Shown: positions 24,735 through 33,558 of the stretch, piece after piece
Numbering within the stretch: position 1 is the first letter of the stretch
Layout: every line of letters starts with the position of its first letter
Source of the DNA: Anaerobacillus arseniciselenatis
Lineage (GTDB): Bacteria > Bacillota > Bacilli > Bacillales > Anaerobacillaceae
DNA length: 44,730 nt
Direction of reading: 5' to 3'
Assembly: GCF_001865995.1 (NCBI RefSeq)
Contig: NZ_MLQQ01000055.1
Coordinates: 1-44,730 of the forward strand
Position numbers and translations under genes: made by a program
The notes under the pieces: generated by a model
Database searches by the model: none
What the model was told of the DNA's origin: nothing
Seen by the model: only the letters and a program-made list of their open reading frames with translations

Positions 24735-26852
24735 CTACGAAAGTCGGAACTTACTAATCTGTTCATTTAACGCCTCAGCCGTTTTACTTAATTCGGTTGC
24801 AGAAGAGTTAATTTCTTGCATTGTTGCTAATTGTTCTTCTGTGGAGGCTGCTACAGTTTGTAAATTTCCTGAGTTATCTTCTGCAATTTGCGAAAGTTCA
24901 TTTACTGATGCCGCAACTTCTTCGGAATTTGCAGACATTTGCTCAGAGAGTGCTGATACCTCATGAACTTGCTCACTCATTTTATTAATGGCAAAGACAA
25001 TATCTTGAAAATCAATACCTAAACTTTCTACGATTTTAGTTCCTGATTCAACTTTAGTCGTTCCTTCATCCATCATTTTCACTGCTGTGTTCGTCGAATC
25101 TTGAACTTGATGAACAATGTGAGTAATTTTATCTGTTGATGTTTTTGTTTCCTCAGCTAGTTTTCTTACTTCATCAGCAACAACCGCAAATCCTTTTCCG
25201 TGTTCTCCCGCACGAGCCGCTTCGATTGCTGCATTAAGTGCCAATAAATTTGTTTGTTCCGCTACTCCGTTAATTAGAGTACTAATATGACCAATTTCCT
25301 TTGAATGTTGGTTTAATTCTTGAATTACGGTAGAAACATTCAAAACAAATTCCTTTATATTATTAAATTGATGAACAGAATTATCAACAGAAGTACGTCC
25401 TTTTTCTGCTTTATCTGTTGTAATAGTAGATAACTCTGATACTACATTTGAAGATTCGGCAATTTTCTGGATCGCTTGTGCCATCTCATCAGAGGCTTGC
25501 GCACTCTCATTAGCACCAACAACTTGTGATTGTGCTCCATTTGCCACCCCATCAATAATTTCTGTCATCTGTTGAATCGCTTCAGTTGTCTGGTCAATGC
25601 TAGCCGTCACTTCCTCTGAAGACGCCGCTAATTGTTCTGAAATCTCTTTATTATGAGTAACCATTTTTCTAAAACTTTCAGCCATCTGATTAAAAGCAAT
25701 TCCAATTTCTTTTGTTTCATCTTTAGTTACTAAACTCGTTGTTACCGTCAAATCTCCATTTGCAAACTGTTCCATCGTATCTTTAATATGCATAACTGTA
25801 TTACGAACACCTAAATAAAAAGAAGTGAAGAAATACATAATCAACAAAGTAACGATAATAGAAATTGTTAACATTATGTTACGTTGGAATGTGATTGTAT
25901 TGATTTGATTAACCAATCGATTATCTAAAACGATAGCTCCTTTATCCATTAAAGAATAGACACTATCGATAGCTTCTGTAGTTACTGAAAAAAAAGTATT
26001 CGTACCCATTGTAATCACTGATGCATTTAGTATTTCTTGTTCAATTAATGACATAGTATCAGTTGATGCATTACGTACAGCATTAAATTGTTCTTGTAGA
26101 GCATTTTCAACATCTGGACTAGCTGAAAATGCAAACCCGAACTTCGTCACCGATGCATCATAACGATCTTCCATCGCTCTTAAATTAAACGTTAAATCAA
26201 TATTTTCTTGAACTGATAATGACCGATTATTGACAACCGCTGTTCCATAAGCACGAGATATTCCCATATTTTCTGTCATGTTCGGTAGGTCTTCTAATAT
26301 AGTACCTACTAAGAAATAGTTAGCTTCATCTGGATCTAAAATTAAATTTGATGTTGTCGCAAGATACATTTGGAAATCTAACATATTTTTAATGAAATCA
26401 TTATGTAACTCAATCGATGTTTCCGCATCCAACGAAAAAACATCTGCAGCAATATGATTCCATTCTGCTTTTAGTTCATCCCATCGATTCCCTACTACCA
26501 AATGTTCCCCTAGGCGATTATTTACTTGACCAATATGTTCTATAGTAGTAGCTATGTTTTGTTGTCTAATTTCAATATCTGGCCGTACTTCTGAACCACC
26601 TTGTAAATACACAACGGACAATCCACGGTGCTGTTGCGCTAATTGCACTAAACTTCTTAGTTCATCAATATATTCAATTCCTTTTCTTTCAGTTTCAGCA
26701 AACTCAATATCACCATTTAGTTGATGAATCATTAACGCTAATAAAATTATAAAAGGGACCATGAATAGTAACAAAATCATAGAAAACTTTTTCATATAAG
26801 TAAGTCTATTCATTAAATTCATCCCTAAAGAAAAAATGTTAACTCTGTTCAT
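24735..26852 (-). CDS. Methyl-accepting chemotaxis protein with a NIT-type sensor domain
   Basis: A 705-residue transmembrane chemoreceptor. A first membrane helix lies at about 22-42. The extracytoplasmic part resembles the NIT (nitrate/nitrite-sensing) domain ([21 protein letters not shown]). The second helix is at about 320-345, followed by HAMP ([17 protein letters not shown]) and the signalling domain with the conserved hairpin tip [41 protein letters not shown]. It relays ligand binding to CheA/CheW. With respiratory genes nearby, a nitrate-like or other electron-acceptor signal is plausible, but the NIT assignment rests on a short motif. Ribosome-binding site GAGAGG; strong terminator downstream. 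Confidence 0.88.
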   Translation of the reverse strand: MNRVNIFSLGMNLMNRLTYMKKFSMILLLFMVPFIILLALMIHQLNGDIEFAETERKGIEYIDELRSLVQLAQQHRGLSVVYLQGGSEVRPDIEIRQQNIATTIEHIGQVNNRLGEHLVVGNRWDELKAEWNHIAADVFSLDAETSIELHNDFIKNMLDFQMYLATTSNLILDPDEANYFLVGTILEDLPNMTENMGISRAYGTAVVNNRSLSVQENIDLTFNLRAMEDRYDASVTKFGFAFSASPDVENALQEQFNAVRNASTDTMSLIEQEILNASVITMGTNTFFSVTTEAIDSVYSLMDKGAIVLDNRLVNQINTITFQRNIMLTISIIVTLLIMYFFTSFYLGVRNTVMHIKDTMEQFANGDLTVTTSLVTKDETKEIGIAFNQMAESFRKMVTHNKEISEQLAASSEEVTASIDQTTEAIQQMTEIIDGVANGAQSQVVGANESAQASDEMAQAIQKIAESSNVVSELSTITTDKAEKGRTSVDNSVHQFNNIKEFVLNVSTVIQELNQHSKEIGHISTLINGVAEQTNLLALNAAIEAARAGEHGKGFAVVADEVRKLAEETKTSTDKITHIVHQVQDSTNTAVKMMDEGTTKVESGTKIVESLGIDFQDIVFAINKMSEQVHEVSALSEQMSANSEEVAASVNELSQIAEDNSGNLQTVAASTEEQLATMQEINSSATELSKTAEALNEQISKFRLS

Positions 26853-27050
26853 TGCTTACAACCTCTCTATAACTAATTTAGGAATTTTCGGATAACAATA
26901 TTTATGTCACAAGAAAACCCATAAAAGTATAGCAAAGGAAAAATAAGATGAATGTTAAAAATATCACAGCTTGTTATTTTTTGTCATAATTTCGCACAAT
27001 ATTTTACAGGTGGAAAGATAGTCAATAGAACAACTTTTTCCAAACAAAAA

Positions 27051-27086
27051 ACGACACAACTTTCGCTTAAACGAAAATTGCGTCGT
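27051..27086 (-). terminator. Terminator downstream of the small secreted-protein gene
   Basis: On the minus strand ACGACGCAATTTTCG-TTTAAG-CGAAAGTTGTGTCGT is followed by TTTTTTG: a long stem with one bulge or mismatch. Confidence 0.8.
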
Positions 27087-27137
27087 AACCACCTATTCCT
27101 TTTATTATTTTGGGCAGCTTCTTCTTATTATCTACAA

Positions 27138-27662
27138 TTAAAATACTCTTACTGCATTTCTCATAAACGCTTCTCTATTATCGTCATATGTTTGAATTAA
27201 TAAAAAGCGATTTTCACTAACAAAAAAGTAATTATCTACGCCATTATTATCAATGCCATGAAAGACCGTTTGATCACTAAAGGTCTTTTCTCCAAAGTCA
27301 GTAATCAACTGATTGGTAGTTACTAATTCGTACTTTGCTTCTAACAACTCCTCGGGCTTTCCATCAATATTTGTTTCTGAAATCCAAACGACCGCTTGAG
27401 CACCACCACGACTTCCGTACTCTAGTATAAACGCTTGATCAAGCTCTACATCCTCTCCATGCAGATTAGCCATCAAATCGTTAACTCTTTCCGCTTCTAC
27501 TTCACTAAACAATTCGAAATTAGCAAAGCTTTCAGGTAAACCACGGTAATCGACACTAAAACCATAATTTTCAGATGGATCATCAGACATAAAGGCTGTT
27601 GAAATTACTGCAACTAAAGCTATAAAAGCTACAATACCACTAGCAACCCTAACTTTTTTCAT
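27138..27662 (-). CDS. Hypothetical membrane-anchored or secreted protein
   Basis: 174 residues, not recognised. The N-terminus has positive residues and a single hydrophobic helix (about 7-25: ASGIVAFIALVAVISTAF), so it is exported or anchored with the rest outside. No Cys lipobox is present. The mature part is acidic, with a segment rich in aromatic and hydrophobic residues near the end (NYFFVSENRFLLIQTYDDN). It has its own ribosome-binding site (AAGGGGGAC) and terminator, so it is probably monocistronic. It sits between the chemoreceptor and a yjcZ gene; no function can be assigned. Confidence 0.7.
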   Translation of the reverse strand: MKKVRVASGIVAFIALVAVISTAFMSDDPSENYGFSVDYRGLPESFANFELFSEVEAERVNDLMANLHGEDVELDQAFILEYGSRGGAQAVVWISETNIDGKPEELLEAKYELVTTNQLITDFGEKTFSDQTVFHGIDNNGVDNYFFVSENRFLLIQTYDDNREAFMRNAVRVF

Positions 27663-27789
27663 GTTGTCCCCCTTATAGATAACTAATATTATAAGATTAG
27701 TTTAATATAAAACTAGCTATATATTGGTTAAGAGTTATGAATAATTTCTGAATAAAGTTTGAAATATTTTTGAACATAAAAAAAAGATA

Positions 27790-27813
27790 CCCTCCAAAAG
27801 AAGGCACCTCATA
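27790..27813 (-). terminator. Terminator of the first yjcZ gene
   Basis: On the minus strand GGTGCCTTC-TTTTG-GAGGGTATC pairs (several G.U) and is followed by eight T. Confidence 0.65.
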
Positions 27814-27823
27814 AATCATCCTA

Positions 27824-27913
27824 TTAGTAGCCGACGTAAGCCGCACCAATAATAACTAATAAGATAAACAACACAAGAATTAACGCGAATCCTGCTCCTC
27901 CTGCGTGAGCCAT
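27824..27913 (-). CDS. YjcZ-family small sporulation-associated membrane peptide (copy 1)
   Basis: A 29-residue peptide, MAHAGGAGFALILVLFILLV..., one hydrophobic helix ending in IIGAAYVGY. It matches the YjcZ/YrzL-like family pattern [16 protein letters not shown] found in spore formers. The ATG is preceded by AAAAGGAG and a terminator follows the stop. Two relatives lie at 38.4-38.8 kb. Confidence 0.85.
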   Translation of the reverse strand: MAHAGGAGFALILVLFILLVIIGAAYVGY

Positions 27914-28032
27914 TTTTCAACACTCCTTTTAAATTTTGTGGATTAGTGGGTTACCCACTTAGAAGCATTGTATTCATCTACTGATAAATGTGTTTAGACG
28001 CTTATAATTATTTGAAAAATTTTTGTATGTTT

Positions 28033-28143
28033 AAAGTCAGGCGATTTCCTTCTCTTCGCTGTGACCTTCTAACGAATCTCAGAGGCTCGTTCAGGAAATC
28101 GCCTGACTTTTACATCTAAGATGGTGACGGATATGCCGTCATG
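28033..28143 (+). repeat. Two-hairpin repeated element, copy 1
   Basis: A perfect 17-bp stem (28033-28049 with 28094-28110: AAAGTCAGGCGATTTCC) encloses a 44-base loop containing CCTTCTAACGAATCTCAGA. It is followed by TTTTACATCTAAGATGG and a second hairpin TGACGG-ATATG-CCGTCA (28125-28141). A relative lies at 44619-44727 with a different stem but the same loop core and second hairpin. Confidence 0.7.
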
Positions 28144-28208
28144 AGTGTTTTGTATATCTCTGCTCCTATACCCAGAGAGAAGTGTATCGATTTTTACCAA
28201 AATAAAAT

Positions 28209-28252
28209 GAGGGTGGCCCAAAAGTGTCTGACACTTGTTTTGGGCCACCCTC
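28209..28252 (-). terminator. Terminator of the FMN-lipoprotein gene
   Basis: Perfect 15-bp inverted repeat GAGGGTGGCCCAAAA / TTTTGGGCCACCCTC with an inner GTGTC/GACAC pairing, followed on the minus strand by ATTTTATTTTG. It belongs to a hairpin family repeated in this window. Confidence 0.8.
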
Positions 28253-28299
28253 TACTAAATATCAATTAAATTATGATCATACTAAACCTTAGCTTACTA

Positions 28300-29589
28300 T
28301 TAATAAATTCCTCTGTTTAAACCGTCCATGATTGCCGAGAAGATCTTATTAGATCTAATTGTCGCGCTACTAAATCCATCGATATCATCGATAATCTCGC
28401 CTGGTGTATGCAGATCAAACACGGCTTCTAATGGCTGACCTACTAAATATTCAGCCGCTTCTTCATAAAGTTGCTTTAACGCATACATTGGCTCGCCTTC
28501 TTCCATTCCACGATAGTCATTGCCACCATGAGCTAACTGTCTGAAAGAAATGCTTGTAAATACGTTATCTTCAATCTCAAACTGAACACCGACTTGCTCA
28601 AGGCTACGGTCTGAGTAAATCCCTCTATATCTTCCATCTTCATATTCTCCAATATCTCTGCTAAACTCACCAGCTGGAGAATATAATCCACGGTTCAGGC
28701 CATCCATAACCGCTGAAAAGATTTTATTTGATCTAATTGTTGCGCTACTAAATCCATCAATATCTTCAATAATGTCGCCTGGTGAATGTAGATCAAAGAC
28801 TGCTTCTAATGGTTTTCCTATTAAATATTCAGCTGCTTCTTCATAAAGCTGCTTTAACGCATACATCGGCTCGCCTTCTTCCATTCCACGATAATCATTA
28901 CCTCCGTGAGCCAACTGTCTAAAACTTACTGCTGTAAATACGTTATCCTCAATGTCAAACTGAATACCTACTTGTTCTAAATCACGATCAGTATAGACCC
29001 CTCTGTATCTTCCATCATCATAAGATCCAATTTCTGTGCTAAATTCACCAACTGGAGAATATAGCCCACGGTTTAACCCATCATTAATTGCTGAAACGAT
29101 TTTGTTAGCTCTAATCGTTGCACTACTAAATCCATCAATGTCTTCAATAATGTCGCCTGGTGAATATAAATCATTAACTGCTTCTAACGGCTTGCCTACT
29201 AGGTACTCTGCAGCCTCAACATACAGTTGTTTTAAAGCATACATTGGCTCGCCTTCTTCCATTCCACGATAGTCATTACCACCATGAGCCAACTGTCTAA
29301 AACTTACTGCTGTAAATACGTTATCTTCAATGTCAAACTGAATACCAACTTGCTCTAAATTACGGTCTCCATATGTTCCTCTATATCTACCGTCATCATA
29401 CTGCGTATCTCCAGCAGGCTCATCGGTTGCTGGTTCTTCATCCGCTGGCTCCTCCCCAGCCGGTTCTTCACCTGCTGGTTCCTCTCCTGATGGCTCATCA
29501 GCAGTTGTGTCCTCACTATCGCTACATCCTGTCAATGTTAACGCCATTGCCAATGCCAACATTAAAAATAATAAAGAAAGCTTCTTCAT
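28300..29589 (-). CDS. Lipoprotein with three FMN-binding (flavinylated) domains, PplA-like
   Basis: 429 residues. The lipobox LTLTGC gives lipid Cys22, followed by an acidic linker of EEPAG-type repeats (about 32-60). Then come three nearly identical domains with an exact 126-residue period, each opening DGRYRG.Y and ending DIDGFSSATIR.NK. This matches FMN_bind domains, in which the Thr of S(S/G)AT receives FMN through a phosphoester; the three candidate Thr are 158, 284 and 410. Listeria PplA, a two-domain relative, works in extracellular electron transfer. The ApbE enzyme that would attach FMN is encoded about 2.7 kb upstream. High DNA identity between repeats suggests recent duplication. 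Own promoter region with two GACAWWTGTC palindromes; own terminator. Confidence 0.85.
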   Translation of the reverse strand: MKKLSLLFLMLALAMALTLTGCSDSEDTTADEPSGEEPAGEEPAGEEPADEEPATDEPAGDTQYDDGRYRGTYGDRNLEQVGIQFDIEDNVFTAVSFRQLAHGGNDYRGMEEGEPMYALKQLYVEAAEYLVGKPLEAVNDLYSPGDIIEDIDGFSSATIRANKIVSAINDGLNRGLYSPVGEFSTEIGSYDDGRYRGVYTDRDLEQVGIQFDIEDNVFTAVSFRQLAHGGNDYRGMEEGEPMYALKQLYEEAAEYLIGKPLEAVFDLHSPGDIIEDIDGFSSATIRSNKIFSAVMDGLNRGLYSPAGEFSRDIGEYEDGRYRGIYSDRSLEQVGVQFEIEDNVFTSISFRQLAHGGNDYRGMEEGEPMYALKQLYEEAAEYLVGQPLEAVFDLHTPGEIIDDIDGFSSATIRSNKIFSAIMDGLNRGIY

Positions 29590-29668
29590 TTAATTTCCCC
29601 CTCCATTTATTTCTTTAAGTATTTAAGTACATGAAAAGAATATCACGATTGTGTAAAACTATGGTGGT

Positions 29669-29679
29669 GACAAATGTCC
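29669..29679. promoter_or_regulatory. Candidate response-regulator site 1
   Basis: GACAAATGTCC, the mirror of the site at 29713-29724, lies about 80 bases upstream of the FMN-lipoprotein start. The binding protein is likely the NarL-type regulator encoded next door; this is inferred. Confidence 0.4.
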
Positions 29680-29712
29680 CTTAATTTGTCTTAAATGTGA
29701 ATTTTCATTATA

Positions 29713-29724
29713 GGACATTTGTCC
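29713..29724. promoter_or_regulatory. Candidate response-regulator site 2
   Basis: GGACATTTGTCC, a palindrome with arms GGACA/TGTCC, centred about 45 bases from site 1. Confidence 0.4.
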
Positions 29725-29732
29725 AATATTCC

Positions 29733-30356
29733 TTACAACTGTCCGTCCTTCTGCCTAAGCCAGAAACTCGCAGCTTCTGTTCTATTAGTGACATTTATTT
29801 TTTTGAATATTTTACAAATATAATTTCTCACCGTTTTTTCAGATACGTTTAAGCGTTCTGCAATTTCCTTATTGACTTTCCCCAACGAAACCATATCTAA
29901 AATCTTCGTTTCCTTATTACTTAAGTTAAAGTCATTTTTCTGTTTTTTTGCATTTACCATTAATGGGGATGCTAAATCACCGTTATCGTTGTATATAGAA
30001 AAAATCGTTGAGGTTAGTTGTTCACACTCTACATCTTTTAACAAATAGGCCTCTGCACCCGCTCTTTTTGCTTCGAGAAGATTATTTTCATTAGCAAAAG
30101 CGGTGAGAATAATTACTTTGATATGTGGATACATGTTTTTAATTTTTAGACAACCTGTAATCCCGTCTCCATCAGGTAATTTAAAGTCGAGCAAAACTAC
30201 ATCAGGTCTTTTATGACCAATCAACTCTATCGCTTCGTTCAAATTCCCCGCTTCTCCACAAACTTTAATTTTTTCATCAGCTTCCAAAAACATTTCTAAA
30301 CCTTTTCGAACAACTACGTGGTCATCGACAATAAATACTTTTACACTATTACTCAA
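29733..30356 (-). CDS. NarL/LuxR-family response regulator
   Basis: A two-component output protein of 207 residues. The receiver domain (VKVFIVDDH, phospho-acceptor Asp in VVLLDFKLPDGDG, LTAF, and YLLKD with the conserved Lys) is followed by a LuxR-type helix-turn-helix (VNKEIAERLNVSEKTVRNYICKI). I place the start at a TTG at 30356, 8 bases after a near-perfect GGAGGTGATC that overlaps the stop of the kinase gene. An ATG at 30371 would lie in front of this site. Partner of the kinase encoded just upstream. Likely targets are the FMN-lipoprotein promoter next to it and possibly the apbE promoter. Confidence 0.9.
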   Translation of the reverse strand: MSNSVKVFIVDDHVVVRKGLEMFLEADEKIKVCGEAGNLNEAIELIGHKRPDVVLLDFKLPDGDGITGCLKIKNMYPHIKVIILTAFANENNLLEAKRAGAEAYLLKDVECEQLTSTIFSIYNDNGDLASPLMVNAKKQKNDFNLSNKETKILDMVSLGKVNKEIAERLNVSEKTVRNYICKIFKKINVTNRTEAASFWLRQKDGQL

Positions 30357-30361
30357 GCTGA

Positions 30362-31753
30362 TCACCTCCAAAATATTACAAGCTCAACTTCAGTTCCTAG
30401 TTTTCTATTACGAATATTCAATGTTCCACCAATTTGCTCCGCCCGCTCTCTCATTGATTTAATTCCAAAATTGATTTGTGGATTCACCTTATCTAAAGAA
30501 AATCCAACTCCATCATCAATGATCTTAATATGAAGAGCATTCGACTTTGACTCCAACGTTACTTTTGTAAACGTACCCTTGGAGTGTTTAATTGAATTGT
30601 TTACAGCTTCTTGCACGATATAATAAATTTGAGTTGACTCTTTTGTAGTTAGCTCTCCATCCGCAATAAAATCATGGTCGTCTAACGAAACTGCAATACT
30701 AACTCCAGAGTTACTATTAAAATTCTCTACCATTGACCTAATTCTATTTTGTAACTCCGAAAGTTCTACTTCCTCCATCGTAGATTCAGATATAAATTCT
30801 CTTGTTTTACTAATGGCATCCCCTAAATCAGTTATCACTTCTTGCAACGTGTTTGTAACCTGCTCGGAATAATTTTCATTTTTTCTTAATAAAAATCTTA
30901 GTTTTAACGTTGATGCATACATACTTTGAATAATACTGTCATGAACTTCAAGCCCTAGCTTTTTACGCTCTTCGTAAGCAATTTTTTGTTGTTCAAGCTT
31001 TTTCATTCTTTCTTTTTGCTCCCATTCAAATGTATGGATCACCTGAACGAGCACATAAACTATCCCTATTCCAATCAAAATCTTCAATATTTGAACAGGA
31101 AAACCAAACCAATCCATAAACAACGTATTATTAATGACGTTTGCTGGAAAAAAATCCATTTCCCTAACGATAAAGCCATCAACTAATCCATAAAATAAAA
31201 ATATCACTGCCAATCGTTTATATTTCACTTGTATATCATATAGTCTTTTCTTATCCATCATCATTGCCTGACGATACAAAGCCCATGCCGCTATAATCCC
31301 ACCTGGTAACCCCATAAAATATCGCAATAAAACACTGTTGTATTGCGGGTGTTCAATATGGTAATTCCAACCATATTGAACGATAAGCACTATCATTCCA
31401 GTACCGCCAATAACAAGGATTAAAATCGGAAGCATTCTAACAAATTGCCAATACTTTTCCCTTTGAAACAGCAAGCTTACACCAAAATATAACAGAAAGG
31501 TAAAAGATATCGCTTTAAGAAGCTGCTTAAAGTAAAACAAGTATACATACTGTCCAGCATATAAATCAGTAATCACAACCATTGTGACCCATTCAGACAA
31601 GCCATGCGTAACCCCAAAAGCACCAAGGTATTTCAGAGATTTTACTAGAGGAATGTGAATGACACTTTCCTCTTTTTTTCCACTAGCGTAAATTCCCATG
31701 GCGATAAAAACTAAACCATACAATAAGTAAATAAAAAAGTAATAGCTATCCAT
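30362..31753 (-). CDS. Sensor histidine kinase, multi-helix membrane type (HisKA_3)
   Basis: 463 residues. The N-terminal half has about seven hydrophobic helices with short loops (residues 1-240), suggesting a membrane-embedded sensor. A coiled-coil linker (about 244-265) leads to the HisKA_3 phospho-acceptor in KKLGLEVHDSIIQSMYAS. The ATPase domain has N-box VQEAVNNSIKHSK, G1 DDGVGF and MRERAEQIGG. Such kinases pair with NarL-type regulators, here encoded next. No classic periplasmic sensing domain is present, so the signal may come from the membrane (quinone state, envelope) or a partner. The gene sits within the flavin/cytochrome group, implying redox or acceptor control. Confidence 0.9.
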   Translation of the reverse strand: MDSYYFFIYLLYGLVFIAMGIYASGKKEESVIHIPLVKSLKYLGAFGVTHGLSEWVTMVVITDLYAGQYVYLFYFKQLLKAISFTFLLYFGVSLLFQREKYWQFVRMLPILILVIGGTGMIVLIVQYGWNYHIEHPQYNSVLLRYFMGLPGGIIAAWALYRQAMMMDKKRLYDIQVKYKRLAVIFLFYGLVDGFIVREMDFFPANVINNTLFMDWFGFPVQILKILIGIGIVYVLVQVIHTFEWEQKERMKKLEQQKIAYEERKKLGLEVHDSIIQSMYASTLKLRFLLRKNENYSEQVTNTLQEVITDLGDAISKTREFISESTMEEVELSELQNRIRSMVENFNSNSGVSIAVSLDDHDFIADGELTTKESTQIYYIVQEAVNNSIKHSKGTFTKVTLESKSNALHIKIIDDGVGFSLDKVNPQINFGIKSMRERAEQIGGTLNIRNRKLGTEVELVIFWR

Positions 31754-31835
31754 TTACATCTCCTCTAGATAATTTGCATACCTTTTTGCCTAATTTGTTT
31801 TGTGAAATTGCTAAGTTCACAATAACTTCATGGGT

Positions 31836-32213
31836 CTATGCGATAGACACCACTGTTCTAGAAGGTAGGCAAACGGCAATATGGCCCTCTCTTGTCAGCC
31901 ATCCAGTATTTACGCATATTTGATCCGGGCAGCCTGCTCTTAAAAATCTTACTTTTCCTGGTTGGAGTTCTATCGTTACTTTGATCCCTTCGTCAAAATC
32001 AATATATTGTTTTTCTGTCACCGAATTAAGGTCGATTTCGGTGACAGTTTTACCACCTCTTTCAATCTTTGCGATCAATGGATCACCTTCTTCTCTCGTG
32101 AATCTACTAATCCAATTAGTACTTCCTGTCCATAAAAACAAACCACCAGCAGCTGCTCCGGTAAAAAGAAGCATTAGAAAATCTCCACGAGTCATCTTTT
32201 TAGATTTTTTCAC
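31836..32213 (-). CDS. NusG domain II-like membrane-anchored protein
   Basis: 125 residues starting at GTG after GGGGGAG. One N-terminal helix (about 9-27) anchors the protein, and the rest is a small exported domain with VRFLRAGCPDQICVNTGWL and VCLPSRTVV. This is the NusG-II-like family often encoded beside ApbE or Rnf-type and electron-transfer genes in Firmicutes. The two conserved Cys in GCPDQIC could form a disulfide or bind a cofactor. Function is unknown; its place directly after apbE suggests a part in flavinylation or the electron chain. Confidence 0.8.
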   Translation of the reverse strand: MKKSKKMTRGDFLMLLFTGAAAGGLFLWTGSTNWISRFTREEGDPLIAKIERGGKTVTEIDLNSVTEKQYIDFDEGIKVTIELQPGKVRFLRAGCPDQICVNTGWLTREGHIAVCLPSRTVVSIA

Positions 32214-32283
32214 TAAGACTCCCCCTTTACTGTATTTCTATTTAGGCTTTCATCAAGCTGTCTTGCATTCTGATATATTTTCA

Positions 32284-33342
32284 TTACCTTTGCAATCTAT
32301 CTTTCATTCCCTCAGTCGCTTTTACCGTGTTGTCTTCCATGACCCAAAGGGCCTCGATTTCATCAAGACTATCTATAAGAGCACGTCCCTCGTCATAAGA
32401 TAATATAAATAGTTCTGTAGCTAAATATTCTGTAACTGCAGCGTCCTTAGCTAATACCGTAACACCACGATGATAATTTCCTGGCATTAAAGTCTCAGGA
32501 TGAATGATGTGATGAACTCGTAAATTATCAATCATTACGTACCTCTGATAATCACCACTTGTGTCTAGTGATTTCTCCTCTAATTTCACTCTTTCTAATA
32601 TAGCTTCCTCATTAAGAGCATATGGTTTTTCAGGGTTTTGAACCCCGACTGTCCAATGATCTCTCTCTAAGTCTTTCGGAGGGCCTAAAACCTTCCAATT
32701 TCCACCAGAAATAATAACACCTGATGTAAAACCTTTTTCAATCATTTCTTTTCCTACGATTTCAGCAGCATACCCTTTTGCAATGGCACCTAAGTCTATA
32801 CTCATATTTTCCTCTGCTAAAAAAACCGTCATCGCTTCCTCATCAACAATGACATCATCAATGTTTGTATATATAGATGCCGCTTTTAATTTTTCCATTA
32901 ATGGCAAAGCAGCTTGTTCAGGCTTCTCTGATGCCAGTGTCATTGTTTCATCCCAAATTTCTATTAAACTCCCAAGTGCTATATTCATTTTTCCATGAGT
33001 TCGTTCATACCACTCTTTCGAAAAGAGAATTATATCGATTATTTCTTGATCAACCTCAACGGGTTGAATACCAGCGTTGTTATTGATCGTCATAATATTG
33101 TTAATGTCTTCATACTCGTTATACTTGTCATACAGCTTATGAAATTCCCAGAATCGCTCCTTTATTTCATGAGCATATTCATAAAACTCTTCTTCAGATC
33201 TTGCATATCCTATAACCTGAGTTACCGTATCAAAAGCATCTAAAAAATTAGTTGAGTACCTTTGATAATCTTGTTCTTGGGTTTCGTTACTACATGCAGT
33301 TATTAATAACATAACTACAATAGACCAGGTTATTTTTCTCAT
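32284..33342 (-). CDS. apbE: FAD:protein FMN transferase (ApbE), lipoprotein
   Basis: 352 residues with a lipobox (LITAC), so it acts outside the membrane, attaching FMN from FAD to Thr/Ser of FMN_bind domains. Family marks are FDTVTQVIGYA, IDLGAIAKGYAAE, GVIISGGNWKVLG and the DTSGDYQRY / HHIIHPET region. Two differences from common ApbE proteins: IIHP replaces IIDP, and the usual ADALST metal-site segment reads VTEYLAT with Glu in place of Asp. It may still bind Mg2+. The three-domain FMN lipoprotein encoded downstream is the obvious substrate. First gene of an apparent operon with the NusG-II-like protein and the two-component pair. Confidence 0.9.
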   Translation of the reverse strand: MRKITWSIVVMLLITACSNETQEQDYQRYSTNFLDAFDTVTQVIGYARSEEEFYEYAHEIKERFWEFHKLYDKYNEYEDINNIMTINNNAGIQPVEVDQEIIDIILFSKEWYERTHGKMNIALGSLIEIWDETMTLASEKPEQAALPLMEKLKAASIYTNIDDVIVDEEAMTVFLAEENMSIDLGAIAKGYAAEIVGKEMIEKGFTSGVIISGGNWKVLGPPKDLERDHWTVGVQNPEKPYALNEEAILERVKLEEKSLDTSGDYQRYVMIDNLRVHHIIHPETLMPGNYHRGVTVLAKDAAVTEYLATELFILSYDEGRALIDSLDEIEALWVMEDNTVKATEGMKDRLQR

Positions 33343-33435
33343 TATTTATCCCTTCTTTCAAACATAGCTGGTAGCTCAAAAACTTTCTGTTAGTTAACGG
33401 TAACACCCTAATGTCAAATTTCTTTTATAGATTGC

Positions 33436-33451
33436 TGACATTTTCGTGTCA
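33436..33451. promoter_or_regulatory. Candidate operator upstream of apbE
   Basis: TGACA-TTTTCG-TGTCA, an inverted repeat about 95 bases before the apbE start. The half-site GACA/TGTC is shared with the pair near 29.7 kb. Confidence 0.35.
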
Positions 33452-33496
33452 ATAAAAATCATAAAACATAAGACTCATAAATCGTTATGCGTTAAA

Positions 33497-33544
33497 AAGA
33501 GGCTGCCAAAACAGAGTGTTAAACACTAATTGGACAGCCCCTTT
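33497..33544 (-). terminator. Terminator of the cytochrome gene
   Basis: On the minus strand AAAGGGGCTGTCC...GGCAGCCTCTTTTT forms a strong stem with inner GTGTTTAACAC and a T5 tail, just past the stop. Member of the GGCTGTCC hairpin family. Confidence 0.8.
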
Positions 33545-33558
33545 ATTAAGTTCTATAT

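Noticed and set aside
26952..27200. Plus-strand 82-residue frame
   Set aside because: It overlaps the terminator hairpin and 3' end of the secreted-protein gene and has no ribosome-binding site.
28033..28252. CRISPR array or tandem-repeat locus
   Set aside because: The repeats here are single hairpins with no regular spacers; no cas gene is present.
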